A stretch of DNA of 64,000 nucleotides. Source: Bacillota bacterium. Lineage in GTDB: Bacteria > Bacillota > Clostridia > Acetivibrionales > DSM-27016. The stretch is from the NCBI GenBank assembly GCA_023390115.1, contig JAEWDM010000004.1, positions 1-64,000 on the forward strand. The letters run 5' to 3'. Below, one piece after another: positions 9,713 to 18,586 of the stretch. Within the stretch, counting starts at the first letter, position 1, and each line of letters begins with the position of its first letter. The position numbers and the translations under genes were made by a program. Under the pieces are notes generated by a model. It saw only the letters and a program-made list of their open reading frames with translations, made no database searches and had not been told where the DNA came from.

Positions 9713-10666
9713 TCAGTTATTTACAGGACTTATCTGTCTTATTTCCTCCATTATTTCGTCAGTGGGATTTTTAGGCTTCGGATCCTGAGCGGATATCTCC
9801 GGCACATCAGGCAGCGGGTTTGCGCCGGACAAGGAATCCCGGCCTGCCGCGTGCCCGTCTGCTGTGTCTGTTCCTGCCTGCTTAAAATCGCTTGCCGCGC
9901 TGTTCTCCTTCTGTATTTGCAGAAGGGCTTTCTCTTCTATTTTAGAGATGGTAATTATATTTTCAGCTCCCAGAAGAAAAAGCTTTTGCTCCTTTTTATC
10001 CAGATACGAATCCTTGTCCGCTATATATTCGTTTATATCTATATCAAGCTGCAGGGAGGCAAGGTATTCGTCAAAGGCTGCTTCAATACTCCCCATATCC
10101 TCCTTGAGCCTCAGCATGGAGCATATGGCATCACTTTTGTCTATTTTTGCCGCAAGCTCCCGGTATGTTCCCGTGTCCTCTGAGGTTTTGTCCAATTCCC
10201 CCGCTGTTCCATGAATCGCCGCCGGGGCTTCCGCATTCCATTCTATTTGCTGAAGCTGGAATTCCACCCTGTCATAAAGCATTTTTGCATAGGTTATGTC
10301 CTCATCCGAAAAGCCCTCTTTTTTAAGGCTTTTGACCAGCTCCTCCTCAAGCCCGGTGCCGAGCAGCAAATCATCCCTTTTGCCTTTCTCACTTCCCGAG
10401 CCTATATAGTACGTGTCCTTCAGCGCACTCAGCACCTCATTCCATGAGCGCCCCCCGTTTTTCAGCCTCATGACCTCTTCAATACCGGCTCCTGTCATAT
10501 TTGATATTTCGGAGGCTGTCTTCTGATCGCTTGAACCCGCAGCACCCGCCGCTCCCTCCTTGTCTCCCATGAAGCCTCCAAGCGTCAGGGGCAGTGATGT
10601 TAAAAGCAGCATAATGCAAATTACTACCGCGAAAACCTTATAGCTCCTGTGTATAATCCGTCCCAT
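9713..10666 (-). CDS. Secreted or membrane-anchored G-x-SW motif protein B, unknown function
   Basis: This 317-residue protein has a positively charged N-terminus and a hydrophobic segment at residues about 11-31 that looks like a signal peptide or membrane anchor. Near residue 75 it has KNGGRSWNEV, the same motif that occurs twice in the downstream protein. A helical segment follows (GFSDEDITYAKMLYDR, about residues 120-135). The C-terminal third is Asp/Ser/Pro-rich and low in complexity. The start follows a GGAGG-like site (gatggaggtg). It sits between the VWA-Fn3 gene and protein A in the five-gene minus-strand run. No known domain was recognised. The repeated G-x-SW element in two adjacent secreted proteins suggests a shared binding unit, which is inference. 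Confidence 0.85.
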   Translation of the reverse strand: MGRIIHRSYKVFAVVICIMLLLTSLPLTLGGFMGDKEGAAGAAGSSDQKTASEISNMTGAGIEEVMRLKNGGRSWNEVLSALKDTYYIGSGSEKGKRDDLLLGTGLEEELVKSLKKEGFSDEDITYAKMLYDRVEFQLQQIEWNAEAPAAIHGTAGELDKTSEDTGTYRELAAKIDKSDAICSMLRLKEDMGSIEAAFDEYLASLQLDIDINEYIADKDSYLDKKEQKLFLLGAENIITISKIEEKALLQIQKENSAASDFKQAGTDTADGHAAGRDSLSGANPLPDVPEISAQDPKPKNPTDEIMEEIRQISPVNN

Positions 10667-10690
10667 TTTTCCACCTCCATCATTTGGAAA

Positions 10691-10760
10691 GGGGACACAC
10701 CTTTCAAGATTACCGGGTATTCCTTTTATGATAAGGTATGTCCCCTTCGTGTCCCCTTAT
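10691..10760. repeat. REP-like inverted repeat (GGGGACAC...GTGTCCCC type)
   Basis: GGGGACACACCTT at 10691 is mirrored by AAGGTATGTCCCC ending at 10745, and a second GTGTCCCC half follows at about 10749-10756. The hairpin fills most of the 103-base gap between the VWA-Fn3 gene and G-x-SW protein B. A related GGGGAC...GTCCCC hairpin lies at 19190-19246. Such palindromes often belong to REP families mobilised by RAYT transposases; no transposase is in the window. It may affect mRNA levels within the operon. Confidence 0.55.
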
Positions 10761-10769
10761 TTGATTTCC

Positions 10770-13700
10770 TTATTGCATGTTGAAGCTGATGCTTGTCTTC
10801 CCGTCTATTTTGGGGAGGAATACTATTGTAGCTATCTCCCCCGACCATGCTGTTCCCGGTGCTATGCTCCCGTTTACCGTAAACTCTATCCTTCCGGGGG
10901 TGTGTTTTACGCTGAGGCTTGTACCCGGTATCCTTCCCTCCGGCATTATGTCGGCAGCCGCGGTAAAGCGGCACAGATCCGTTACCTCCAGTTCCTCCGG
11001 GCTGTATTCCACCACAAAAACAGTCCCTGAGAAATCCTGTACATTTGAAGCCAGCAGAGAAAAGTCAAGCTGTACGCCGCTTATGCATTCCAGCTCATAT
11101 ACCGGGCTTGTGGTGCTCTTTGTTATGGCTGTGCTCCATGCGGTAACACCTCCGGCGTTTTTGCCTCTTACCCTGTATGTATGTGTTGTTCCGGGAGAAA
11201 GCCCTTCGTCGGTATACTCCGGCAGGCTCCCGGCATCAATTATTTCTCCGTCCGCCTCCACATCATAGCTTGCTCCCTCTTCGCTATCCCACCTGAGCTC
11301 TATATAGGTGTTTCCGGAGGACGCTGTTATGTTTGAAGGCGCTCCGGGAGTCGCCGGAAGCGTAGAAAGAGCCAGAACAGCGCACCATTGGCCCTTCCCT
11401 TCCCCATCCTTAAGCCTCACCCTGTATGTGTGGAAGGACTGCGGCGGAAGCCCCGTATGGTTGTATAACGTACTTTCACCGTTGTCAACTGCATCCCCGT
11501 CAACCTCTATTTCATACTGTGCATCCCTTGCGGCCGCGTCCCACGACACCATAACCGTGCTGTCAGTCACCACCGCAACCATGTTGATAAGCGCCGCCGG
11601 TTCAGCCCCTCCGGCCTCCTCCTGGGGCAGAGCAGACATTTCTATGGGCCTGCTCCACTGCCCCTCGCCGCTTATGTTTTTTGCTCTTATCCTGTATGTA
11701 TGCTTTGCACCCGGCGCAAGCCCGTTATGGGTATACGACATATCTGATGTATTTTTAATATCCTTGCCGTCCAGCTCTATGTCATAGCTCCCGGCCCAGG
11801 GCACACTATACCACGTTATTGCTATAAAGTCGCTGCCTGAGGTTGCCATTATGTTGGAGGGCACGGCAGGTATTTCAGGCCATGTGGTTATTTCAACCGG
11901 ATCGCTCCACTCGCTTTTGCCTCCCCGGTTCCAGGCCCTTACCCTGTATGTGTGGCTGCTGTTTGCAGGCAGACCGTCGTGCAGGAAGGAGAGCTCCGCC
12001 CCGGCATCCCGTATATCCCCGTCCGCGCTTATTTCATAGCCCTCCGCCCTTTCACATGAGGGCCATGTTACCGTGACATTCGTCCTTGTGGGCTCCGCCT
12101 TTATATTTGCGGGAGTGTCCGGGGGATTGGGGATTGTTTCCACGGAAAGCTCTTCGCTCCACTCTCCGCTGCCTCCCTCGTTTACGCCTCTGACGCTGTA
12201 TGTATGCGTCGTACCCGGCAGAAGCCCTGTGTGTACATAGCTTGTATTGCTTCCGTTATCAATTATTTCACCGTCGGCCTTTATATGATAGGCACCGGCT
12301 CTCTCCACCGGGTCCCAGCTTATCCTTATCTCAGTCTTAGATTCCTCCGCCGTAATATTTTGAGGGGCATCGGGAGGCAGGGGCAGGGTTGAAGCTCTGA
12401 ACATATTGCTCCAGCCGCCTGTTCCTCCGGCGTTTCTGACTCTTACCCTGTATGTATGCGATGTATCAGGCTGTAATCCCGTATGAGTATATGAGGCTGC
12501 GGCGCCTGAGTACGCAAGCACTCCGTCGGCCTCCACGTCATACCCAAGCGCGCCGCTTGCCGGGCTCCATTCCAGACCTATGTGCTCCATGCCCCTCGCG
12601 AAGCTGACACCGGAGGGAGGATAAGCCAGGGTGGTGCCCGTCTTAACCTGCGAAAACGCCGTTTCAGCACTCTCATTGTTTCTTGCCTTAGCCTTGAAGG
12701 TATACTGTGTTCCCGGCGTCAGCCCCCGGACAGTAAGCTTTTTGCCTGTGAGGGTTATCCACTCCGGCTGGGCGGTAAGTGTGCCGTCCCCAGACACATA
12801 GCTTTGCCCCGCCATAAGCTGGTACTGCGTGGCCGCCGGGTTTGAGTCGCTCACGGATACAGCTATGGAGGTTTCAGTAGGGCTGGCTAAGGATAACTGC
12901 GGTAACTGAGCTTTGGTGTAGATTGTTTTTGATGCAGATGAAATATTGCCCACTGCATCACGGGCTTCAAACTTCACTGTATACTGTGTATTTGGAATAA
13001 GCGAGCTTATAGTGCACGAGGCATTGGAGCTCCATGACTTGTATACCGTGCTTCCCAACAAGTACCTGTAAGGGGTCGCATGCAGCCCTGATACATTGTC
13101 CGAAGCAGATCCTGCTGCAATTATGCTTTTACCGCCCTCCGCCGCCTCAAGCTTAACAGTCCCAATGGATGGAGGATATTTGTCAACCTTAAACGCGATT
13201 GTTTTTACTACAGGATTATCCCAATTATCACTTACTTCAAATTTAAGCGTATGATTCCCCTCAGATAAGGTTCCCATATTCAAAGTAGAAAATGTGACTG
13301 TCTGTATCGTAGCCGTGTTGTATACAGTTTTAGTGTCCCGTGGAGATGTTTCAGAATCTATATAATATCTGCAAACCAGAGTATCTTTATCGGCGTCTGA
13401 GACTGAGATCGCAGGAACAAAAGCCGTATTGGACTGTCCGAATATTTGGTTTTGTGTTGGAGACACAATCGACAGTGAAGGCGCTTCATTGGTGTTGATC
13501 ATATCCGCAAGAGACTGGAGGCTTGCGGAAAACCCTGAGTTTATATCTCCAAATATTCCTTTTGTAGCCGTAAATAAATTGCTATACAGCGACTTATAGC
13601 TCTTGCTGGTTATTACAGATACAATAATACCGTCTTCCGTAAGACTTGATACTTCATCACTCATTAAAATTCTGTTGCTGGAAGTGTCAAAGCGTGTTCC

Positions 13701-14192
13701 TTCGTCATAAGGCTCATCTGTAACTAATATTATAAACTTTTTGGAATACTGCTGATATGACATTCTCCTTGCTTCCTCAAGTGCGTCTACAGAAGATTCT
13801 CCTCCTGCGCCTCCACCACTGACGTTAATAGCATCCAACAGGCTTTTAAAACTATTCGCGTTGTTCATCCATCCTCTGTTTACAGTAGAGCCATACCCAT
13901 TATGATATATATTTTTATATTCAACCAAGCCCAATCTTACATTTATGTTATTGTCTTTAAGAATATCAACGAATTCACTTACATTATTCTTTACATTATT
14001 TATCTCGTCGCCCATTGAGCCTGTGGTATCTATTGCAAAAACAATATCCGCATTCCTTGCATTAGCGGCATAAGCCTTGTCAGTAAAATTTAAAAATGTT
14101 CCGCTTTTCAAGCCCCCGGACAAATTGCTCAAGCTGAATATACCAAAAAGCAAAATCAGGCATAATATTTTTTTAACTAACCTTTTTACCAT
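10770..14192 (-). CDS. Secreted VWA-Fn3 multidomain surface protein
   Basis: This 1140-residue protein has a signal peptide (residues about 1-42, ending DKAYAA) and then a von Willebrand factor A domain (about 48-235) with an intact-looking MIDAS start, DTTGSMGDE, and a later LVTDEP. An Ig-like segment follows, then about eight fibronectin type III domains. The last six are very alike, each with a Y-x-V/I-x-x-DG strand and a HTYRVR-x-x-N-x-GG strand. The final 110 residues form a separate domain (VFVVEYSPEELEVTDL) that resembles the end of the upstream CBM3-Fn3 protein and vaguely recalls cohesin-like folds. VWA domains bind proteins through a metal ion. It is the second gene of the surface operon, 47 bases after the CBM3 gene. 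Domain calls are firm for VWA and Fn3; the C-terminal assignment is tentative. Confidence 0.93.
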   Translation of the reverse strand: MVKRLVKKILCLILLFGIFSLSNLSGGLKSGTFLNFTDKAYAANARNADIVFAIDTTGSMGDEINNVKNNVSEFVDILKDNNINVRLGLVEYKNIYHNGYGSTVNRGWMNNANSFKSLLDAINVSGGGAGGESSVDALEEARRMSYQQYSKKFIILVTDEPYDEGTRFDTSSNRILMSDEVSSLTEDGIIVSVITSKSYKSLYSNLFTATKGIFGDINSGFSASLQSLADMINTNEAPSLSIVSPTQNQIFGQSNTAFVPAISVSDADKDTLVCRYYIDSETSPRDTKTVYNTATIQTVTFSTLNMGTLSEGNHTLKFEVSDNWDNPVVKTIAFKVDKYPPSIGTVKLEAAEGGKSIIAAGSASDNVSGLHATPYRYLLGSTVYKSWSSNASCTISSLIPNTQYTVKFEARDAVGNISSASKTIYTKAQLPQLSLASPTETSIAVSVSDSNPAATQYQLMAGQSYVSGDGTLTAQPEWITLTGKKLTVRGLTPGTQYTFKAKARNNESAETAFSQVKTGTTLAYPPSGVSFARGMEHIGLEWSPASGALGYDVEADGVLAYSGAAASYTHTGLQPDTSHTYRVRVRNAGGTGGWSNMFRASTLPLPPDAPQNITAEESKTEIRISWDPVERAGAYHIKADGEIIDNGSNTSYVHTGLLPGTTHTYSVRGVNEGGSGEWSEELSVETIPNPPDTPANIKAEPTRTNVTVTWPSCERAEGYEISADGDIRDAGAELSFLHDGLPANSSHTYRVRAWNRGGKSEWSDPVEITTWPEIPAVPSNIMATSGSDFIAITWYSVPWAGSYDIELDGKDIKNTSDMSYTHNGLAPGAKHTYRIRAKNISGEGQWSRPIEMSALPQEEAGGAEPAALINMVAVVTDSTVMVSWDAAARDAQYEIEVDGDAVDNGESTLYNHTGLPPQSFHTYRVRLKDGEGKGQWCAVLALSTLPATPGAPSNITASSGNTYIELRWDSEEGASYDVEADGEIIDAGSLPEYTDEGLSPGTTHTYRVRGKNAGGVTAWSTAITKSTTSPVYELECISGVQLDFSLLASNVQDFSGTVFVVEYSPEELEVTDLCRFTAAADIMPEGRIPGTSLSVKHTPGRIEFTVNGSIAPGTAWSGEIATIVFLPKIDGKTSISFNMQ

Positions 14193-14239
14193 AATAACCC
14201 CTCCAATACTACAGCTATATCCCGATACGCACTCTCTTT

Positions 14240-17200
14240 TTATTCCACCCTGTACGACATTCCTGTTTTACCGTTTGTTCTGGACATCAGCCTTAAGACT
14301 ATCACGACGGGCTTGCCGGTATTTTCACCCCCATATACTATCCTGCCTCCGGAAAGCTCCTCTATCTCTATATCCGTGTCTTTAATCCTCCCGGCCTCCA
14401 TATCAATCACCGCCGTGGCGGCATACAGGTCAAGCACCTCAATATCATCGGGTATGTATTCAACCTCGACACTGTACTTATCCCCGCCCTCCTTCGCCGG
14501 CAGGGCTATAACAAAGCTGAACTCAGCATCCCTTGCAACCTCTATAACAAGCTCCGGCACGGTGTTTGCCTCCAGGAGCCCGCTCCATTCGCCGTATACT
14601 CCGTCGGTATTTACCGCTCTTACCCTGTATTCATGCCTTGTGTTGGGCATAAGGCCCTCGTGAACATATGCGCCGTCCGTGATTTCCTCCACAACCTCGC
14701 CGTCGGCCTCCACATCGTATGAGGCGGCATTATCCGGCCCCTCCCATGTCAGCGTTATTTTATTTATTTCCGGCTCAGCCTTAAGGTTTACCGGCACCAA
14801 AGGCCCCGTCACAACTGTGACAGCCCCGCTCCACTGACCCTCGCCGTTTTCATTTTTTGCCCTTACCCTGAAGGTGTATTTTGTATCAGACTCAAGGCTG
14901 TTGTGCCTGTATATTGAATCATAACCGTTATTTATGACAGTCCCGCCGGCCTCAACATCATATCCGCCGGCTCCGTCCACCTCATCCCATGTAAGCGTTA
15001 TTCCGCCGCTCTCTATATACGCTTTTACATTCGCGGGTACTCCCACCAGTGTGAACACAGCCACCGGATCGCTCCATTCCCCAGTACATATCTCGTTTCT
15101 TGCCCTTATACGGTAGGTATGCATGCTGTTTGGCTTGAGATCCCGGTGCGTATATGCAGTACTGCTTCCGCTGCCTGCAAATTCCCCGTCTGCAAGCACA
15201 TCATAGCCGGCGGCTCCTTCCACCCCGTCCCACGCCAGTGCTATCGACGTGCTTTGTGCGTAAAAGGTTATATTCGAGGGCTTTCCAAGCAAGGCCGACG
15301 CATACACCGGATCGCTCCAGTCCCCCGCGCCGTTGCCGTTGAAGGCTCTCACTCTGTAGGTATGCTCCCCGCCTGCACCGTTCGCCTCATGTATGTACCG
15401 CGTGTCTATTCCAGCCTTAAAAAGCTCCCCGTCAATTTCAATGTCATAGCCGTCCGCTCCCATTACCGCATCCCATTCCAGTGCTATTCCGCCGTCCTCA
15501 GGATGTGCTTTAAGCTCCGAAGGTGCCGGAAGAAGGGTACACACCTCAAGCAATGCGCTCCAGTCGCCTGCGGTGCTCCCGCTTCTCGTCCTTACACGGT
15601 AGGTATGCACCGTGTCGGGAGCAAGCCCCCCGTGCAGGTATGTAACAGCAGTTCCGTTATCGATCACTTTGCCGTCTATCTCAAGATCATAGCCCGACGC
15701 ACCCTCTGTCTCCATCCAGCTTAGGCTTATTTCACTGTCGGTAACGGACAATACCGTTATATCCGAAGGAGACTGCGGCAGCACAATGCCTCTTACCGGC
15801 TGGCTCCACTCGCTGGACCCGCCGCTATTCCTTGACCGTACCCTGTATTCGTGCTGTGAGTTGGTTTCAAGTCCGGTATGCGTATATGAGCCGGTATCTA
15901 TACCTACTATATCAGTACCATCAATTTCAATGTCATATCCGTCAGCACCGGCCTGACTGTCCCACACCACCCTGAGGGATGAAGCTGCTGCTTCAATCCG
16001 TATATTACCGGGAGCCGACGGAAGTGTGGATGCCGCTGTAACGCCGCTCCACGCTCCGGCCCCGCTTGAATTTTTTGCCCTCACCCTGTAGATGCGCTGT
16101 GTGTTGGCCTCAAGCCCCGTATGCATATATGATAAATCTGCCCCGTTGTCCACAGGTGTGCCGTAAACCTCTATGTCATAGCCCGAGGCTCCGTGAACCT
16201 CATCCCATAAAACGGTTATAGAGCTGCTCCCGGATACCGTACGTATGTTTGAAGGTATACCGGGCAGCGTCGGAATCTCCATTAGCTCTGTCCACTCACT
16301 GTTTACAGCCGCGCCTCTCGCCCTTACCCTGAAGTTAAACATGTCTCCCGGAATAAGCCCTTCAAGAATATATCCTGTGAGCTGTCCGTTATCTGTAATA
16401 TCTCCGTCCAGCTCCACATCGTAGCCTTCGGCACCCTCTACCTCATCCCAACGTATGCTTATGCTGGTCTCGGTTATGTCCTTTATAATGTCAGACGGCT
16501 TATTAATAAGCGTTACGCCTGTTATATATCCGCTCCACGGGCTTACCATTACGCTGTTCCTCGCCCTGACCCTGTAAGTGTGCTCTGTTCCCGGAATCAG
16601 GCCGGTATGCATATATGATGCCTGCGTACCGCTGTACGCAACAGCCCCGTCCGCTTCCACCTCATAGCCTTCGGCACATGACACAGGGCCCCAGCTTATA
16701 TCCATGCTGTTTAAGCCCGGCACAAGGGTAATTCCCTCAGGCGCCGCAATAGGCTCCGTACCCCAGGCCCTGTCCCCATTTATGTATATGACAGCCCTGT
16801 CCCAATCCCTGTAGCCGGTGTTGCCCCGGTCAAAGGAATAGTCGTTGAACTGGCTGTAGACTGTCCACCTTGAGTTTGCAACCCTGCACTGCAGCTCTGC
16901 GCTCTCCCCCGGCTTAAGGACTCCCGCACCGCTTTTAAAGCCGATTTCAAGGAAGCAGTCTGCATTCTCTATACCCACATTTATCCTCTGAAAGCTTCCC
17001 GTGACATTTGAACTTCCCGCGCTTGACCAGTCGCAGAAGAAGCTTTGCTGCTCCTCGTTATCCACAGTGTAATAGTACCTTATTTTTGCATCCTCCAGCT
17101 TAACCGGGACATCGCCTGTATTGTAAAGCTTGTACCAGATGTACAGCGTATTCTCCCTGTCGCCCTTCCCCGCATGGTATACCTGAAGCTTCAGCGCACC

Positions 17201-18250
17201 GCCTGCGCCTTCTCCGGTATCATCTTCCTCTGCTTCTTTAGTCAAGGCGCTCACTGTCCCGCTTCTGTCCGATACATTTCCGCTGTAATCATACGCCGCC
17301 GCCTCATACGTATATACGCTTCCGGGCTGCAAGCCGGTGTCGGTATAAGAGGTTCTGTCCTCCACTCTTGCCGCTTCAATGCCGTCCCGGTATATTATGT
17401 AGCCCTTCACGCCGCTATCGTCCGAGGCTGCGGACCATGAAAGGGCTATTTCAGTTTCAGATACTGAGCTGCATGACAGCCCTTCAGGAACCGATGGCGG
17501 TGCAGTATCCTCCCCGGCTCCCGCTCCCGGCTCGTTCCCCCACAGCAGCTCACCCGCGCAGTACACGGCGATCCTGTCCCAGTCCTCATAGCCGCCGCCT
17601 GAAATGTTAAACGAATAGTCATCCGCCTGGTTGTAGCTTGTCCAGCCATCCTTTGCGGCCCTGCACTTTATCTCGGTGCTGTCACCCGGAGCAAGCACAC
17701 CCGCTCCGCTTCCAAAGCCTGTTTCCAGATAATAATCCGCACCCGGCTGTGCTGGGGACATTTTTGTAAAGCTGCCGTAAACATTGGAGCTTCCCGCGTC
17801 CGACCAGTCACACCAGAAGCTCTGCTGCTTTTCTCCGTCTACAGTGTAGTAGTACCTTATGATGAGCTCTGACCTGTCAACCGGTGCGGCGCCGGTATTG
17901 TATATTTTAATGTTCAGTGAAATGGTATTGCTTTCAGCACTTGCATTCGAATTGTACAGCTGAGCCCTTATTGACGGGACAGCCTCCGATGGGCCCTGAA
18001 CCTCCACGGAAGGACTAAGGGCATAATCCCCATACTCAAATTCCTCCAAAGACGCGGCTCCGCCTTCATCTACAGGCCCCTCTCCCCATATGCCGCCCTC
18101 CAAGAAACCGGACTCCCACAGCACCGGGTCCTGTACCGCGGCATCTTCAGTCATGGCTTTTATGCTGTAAGGCGTGTACATAAAGATTATCTGAAATATC
18201 ATTGAAGCAAATAGAGTTATGCAAGCCGGTTTGAAATGTTTTTTCATCAT
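14240..18250 (-). CDS. Secreted protein with two CBM3 modules and about ten Fn3 domains
   Basis: This 1336-residue protein begins with a signal peptide (residues about 1-32) and an acidic linker. A family-3 cellulose-binding module spans about 92-245, with IRYYYTVDGEKQQSFWCDWS, a GSSNVYGSF strand and an ADYYLETGF strand. One Fn3 domain follows, then a second CBM3 at about 350-500 with the same landmarks. About nine further Fn3 domains with repeated HTYRVR strands come next. The final 100 residues resemble the C-terminal domain of the downstream VWA protein. CBM3 modules bind crystalline cellulose or help anchor multidomain enzymes. No catalytic domain, dockerin or LPXTG was seen, so this is probably a tether rather than an enzyme. 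It is the first gene of the five-gene minus-strand run, preceded by AT-rich DNA, with a GGAGG site before the ATG. Confidence 0.93.
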   Translation of the reverse strand: MMKKHFKPACITLFASMIFQIIFMYTPYSIKAMTEDAAVQDPVLWESGFLEGGIWGEGPVDEGGAASLEEFEYGDYALSPSVEVQGPSEAVPSIRAQLYNSNASAESNTISLNIKIYNTGAAPVDRSELIIRYYYTVDGEKQQSFWCDWSDAGSSNVYGSFTKMSPAQPGADYYLETGFGSGAGVLAPGDSTEIKCRAAKDGWTSYNQADDYSFNISGGGYEDWDRIAVYCAGELLWGNEPGAGAGEDTAPPSVPEGLSCSSVSETEIALSWSAASDDSGVKGYIIYRDGIEAARVEDRTSYTDTGLQPGSVYTYEAAAYDYSGNVSDRSGTVSALTKEAEEDDTGEGAGGALKLQVYHAGKGDRENTLYIWYKLYNTGDVPVKLEDAKIRYYYTVDNEEQQSFFCDWSSAGSSNVTGSFQRINVGIENADCFLEIGFKSGAGVLKPGESAELQCRVANSRWTVYSQFNDYSFDRGNTGYRDWDRAVIYINGDRAWGTEPIAAPEGITLVPGLNSMDISWGPVSCAEGYEVEADGAVAYSGTQASYMHTGLIPGTEHTYRVRARNSVMVSPWSGYITGVTLINKPSDIIKDITETSISIRWDEVEGAEGYDVELDGDITDNGQLTGYILEGLIPGDMFNFRVRARGAAVNSEWTELMEIPTLPGIPSNIRTVSGSSSITVLWDEVHGASGYDIEVYGTPVDNGADLSYMHTGLEANTQRIYRVRAKNSSGAGAWSGVTAASTLPSAPGNIRIEAAASSLRVVWDSQAGADGYDIEIDGTDIVGIDTGSYTHTGLETNSQHEYRVRSRNSGGSSEWSQPVRGIVLPQSPSDITVLSVTDSEISLSWMETEGASGYDLEIDGKVIDNGTAVTYLHGGLAPDTVHTYRVRTRSGSTAGDWSALLEVCTLLPAPSELKAHPEDGGIALEWDAVMGADGYDIEIDGELFKAGIDTRYIHEANGAGGEHTYRVRAFNGNGAGDWSDPVYASALLGKPSNITFYAQSTSIALAWDGVEGAAGYDVLADGEFAGSGSSTAYTHRDLKPNSMHTYRIRARNEICTGEWSDPVAVFTLVGVPANVKAYIESGGITLTWDEVDGAGGYDVEAGGTVINNGYDSIYRHNSLESDTKYTFRVRAKNENGEGQWSGAVTVVTGPLVPVNLKAEPEINKITLTWEGPDNAASYDVEADGEVVEEITDGAYVHEGLMPNTRHEYRVRAVNTDGVYGEWSGLLEANTVPELVIEVARDAEFSFVIALPAKEGGDKYSVEVEYIPDDIEVLDLYAATAVIDMEAGRIKDTDIEIEELSGGRIVYGGENTGKPVVIVLRLMSRTNGKTGMSYRVE

Positions 18251-18454
18251 GGTATCCTCCGTTTATTGTCATCATAATATTATATATTTTATTCTATTCC
18301 AACACTTATAACCCAATATATTGAATTTTTTAGTAAATCATATCATTTACGGTAATATTACGTCAATAATTTTGGAGAAATTTATATTTAATTTAAATAA
18401 GGAATATTATGGAGTACTCCCACTGTCCCCTCTCTTTTTAAAAAGGGTTCAAAT
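18251..18454. other. Gene-free AT-rich divergent intergenic region
   Basis: This is very AT-rich DNA between the surface operon and the DMT transporter. It must contain the promoter of the CBM3-Fn3 gene; a TATAAT-like hexamer lies about 30 bases before its ATG, but no convincing -35 partner was found. An imperfect CCCCTCTCTTTTTAAAAAGGG hairpin lies at about 18427-18447. No coding potential was seen. Confidence 0.5.
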
Positions 18455-18484
18455 TTGACAAAAAGGTCCGTTTCGTGTTATATT
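18455..18484 (+). promoter_or_regulatory. Sigma-A-type promoter of the DMT transporter
   Basis: A perfect TTGACA at 18455-18460 is followed after 17-18 bases by TTATAT/TATATT at 18478-18484. Predicted transcription would start near 18490, giving a leader of almost 100 bases before the start codon at 18587. Confidence 0.65.
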
Positions 18485-18518
18485 TTTTATGTGCTATAAA
18501 TCTATAAGGAATTAAAAA

Positions 18519-18571
18519 TGCGTTTGGACACCTACCGCAAACAAGGGTTTTTCTCTTGCTTGCGGTTTTTT
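18519..18571 (+). promoter_or_regulatory. Leader attenuator: terminator and alternative hairpin (riboswitch candidate)
   Basis: The leader contains an intrinsic-terminator hairpin, ACCGCAA-A-CAAG (18534-18545) pairing with CTTG-C-TTGCGGT (18555-18566), followed by six T residues. It ends only about 10 bases before the ribosome-binding site. The 5' arm can instead pair upstream: GTTTG (18522-18526) with CAAAC (18538-18542), or TGCG (18519-18522) with CGCA (18536-18539). The two folds exclude each other, which is the layout of a transcription-controlling riboswitch or attenuator. Small DMT exporters are often under guanidine riboswitches in Clostridia, but I could not match this leader to a known class with confidence. 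Confidence 0.6.
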
Positions 18572-18586
18572 GTTAAAGGAGGAGTC

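Noticed and set aside
14240..18250. Scaffoldin or cellulosome component
   Set aside because: CBM3 modules are present, but no clear cohesin, dockerin or catalytic module was seen; the C-terminal domain similarity to cohesin is too weak to assert.
18490..18586. Guanidine-IV or preQ1 riboswitch
   Set aside because: The leader is short and terminator-coupled, but I could not align it to a consensus from memory, so only a generic attenuator is reported.
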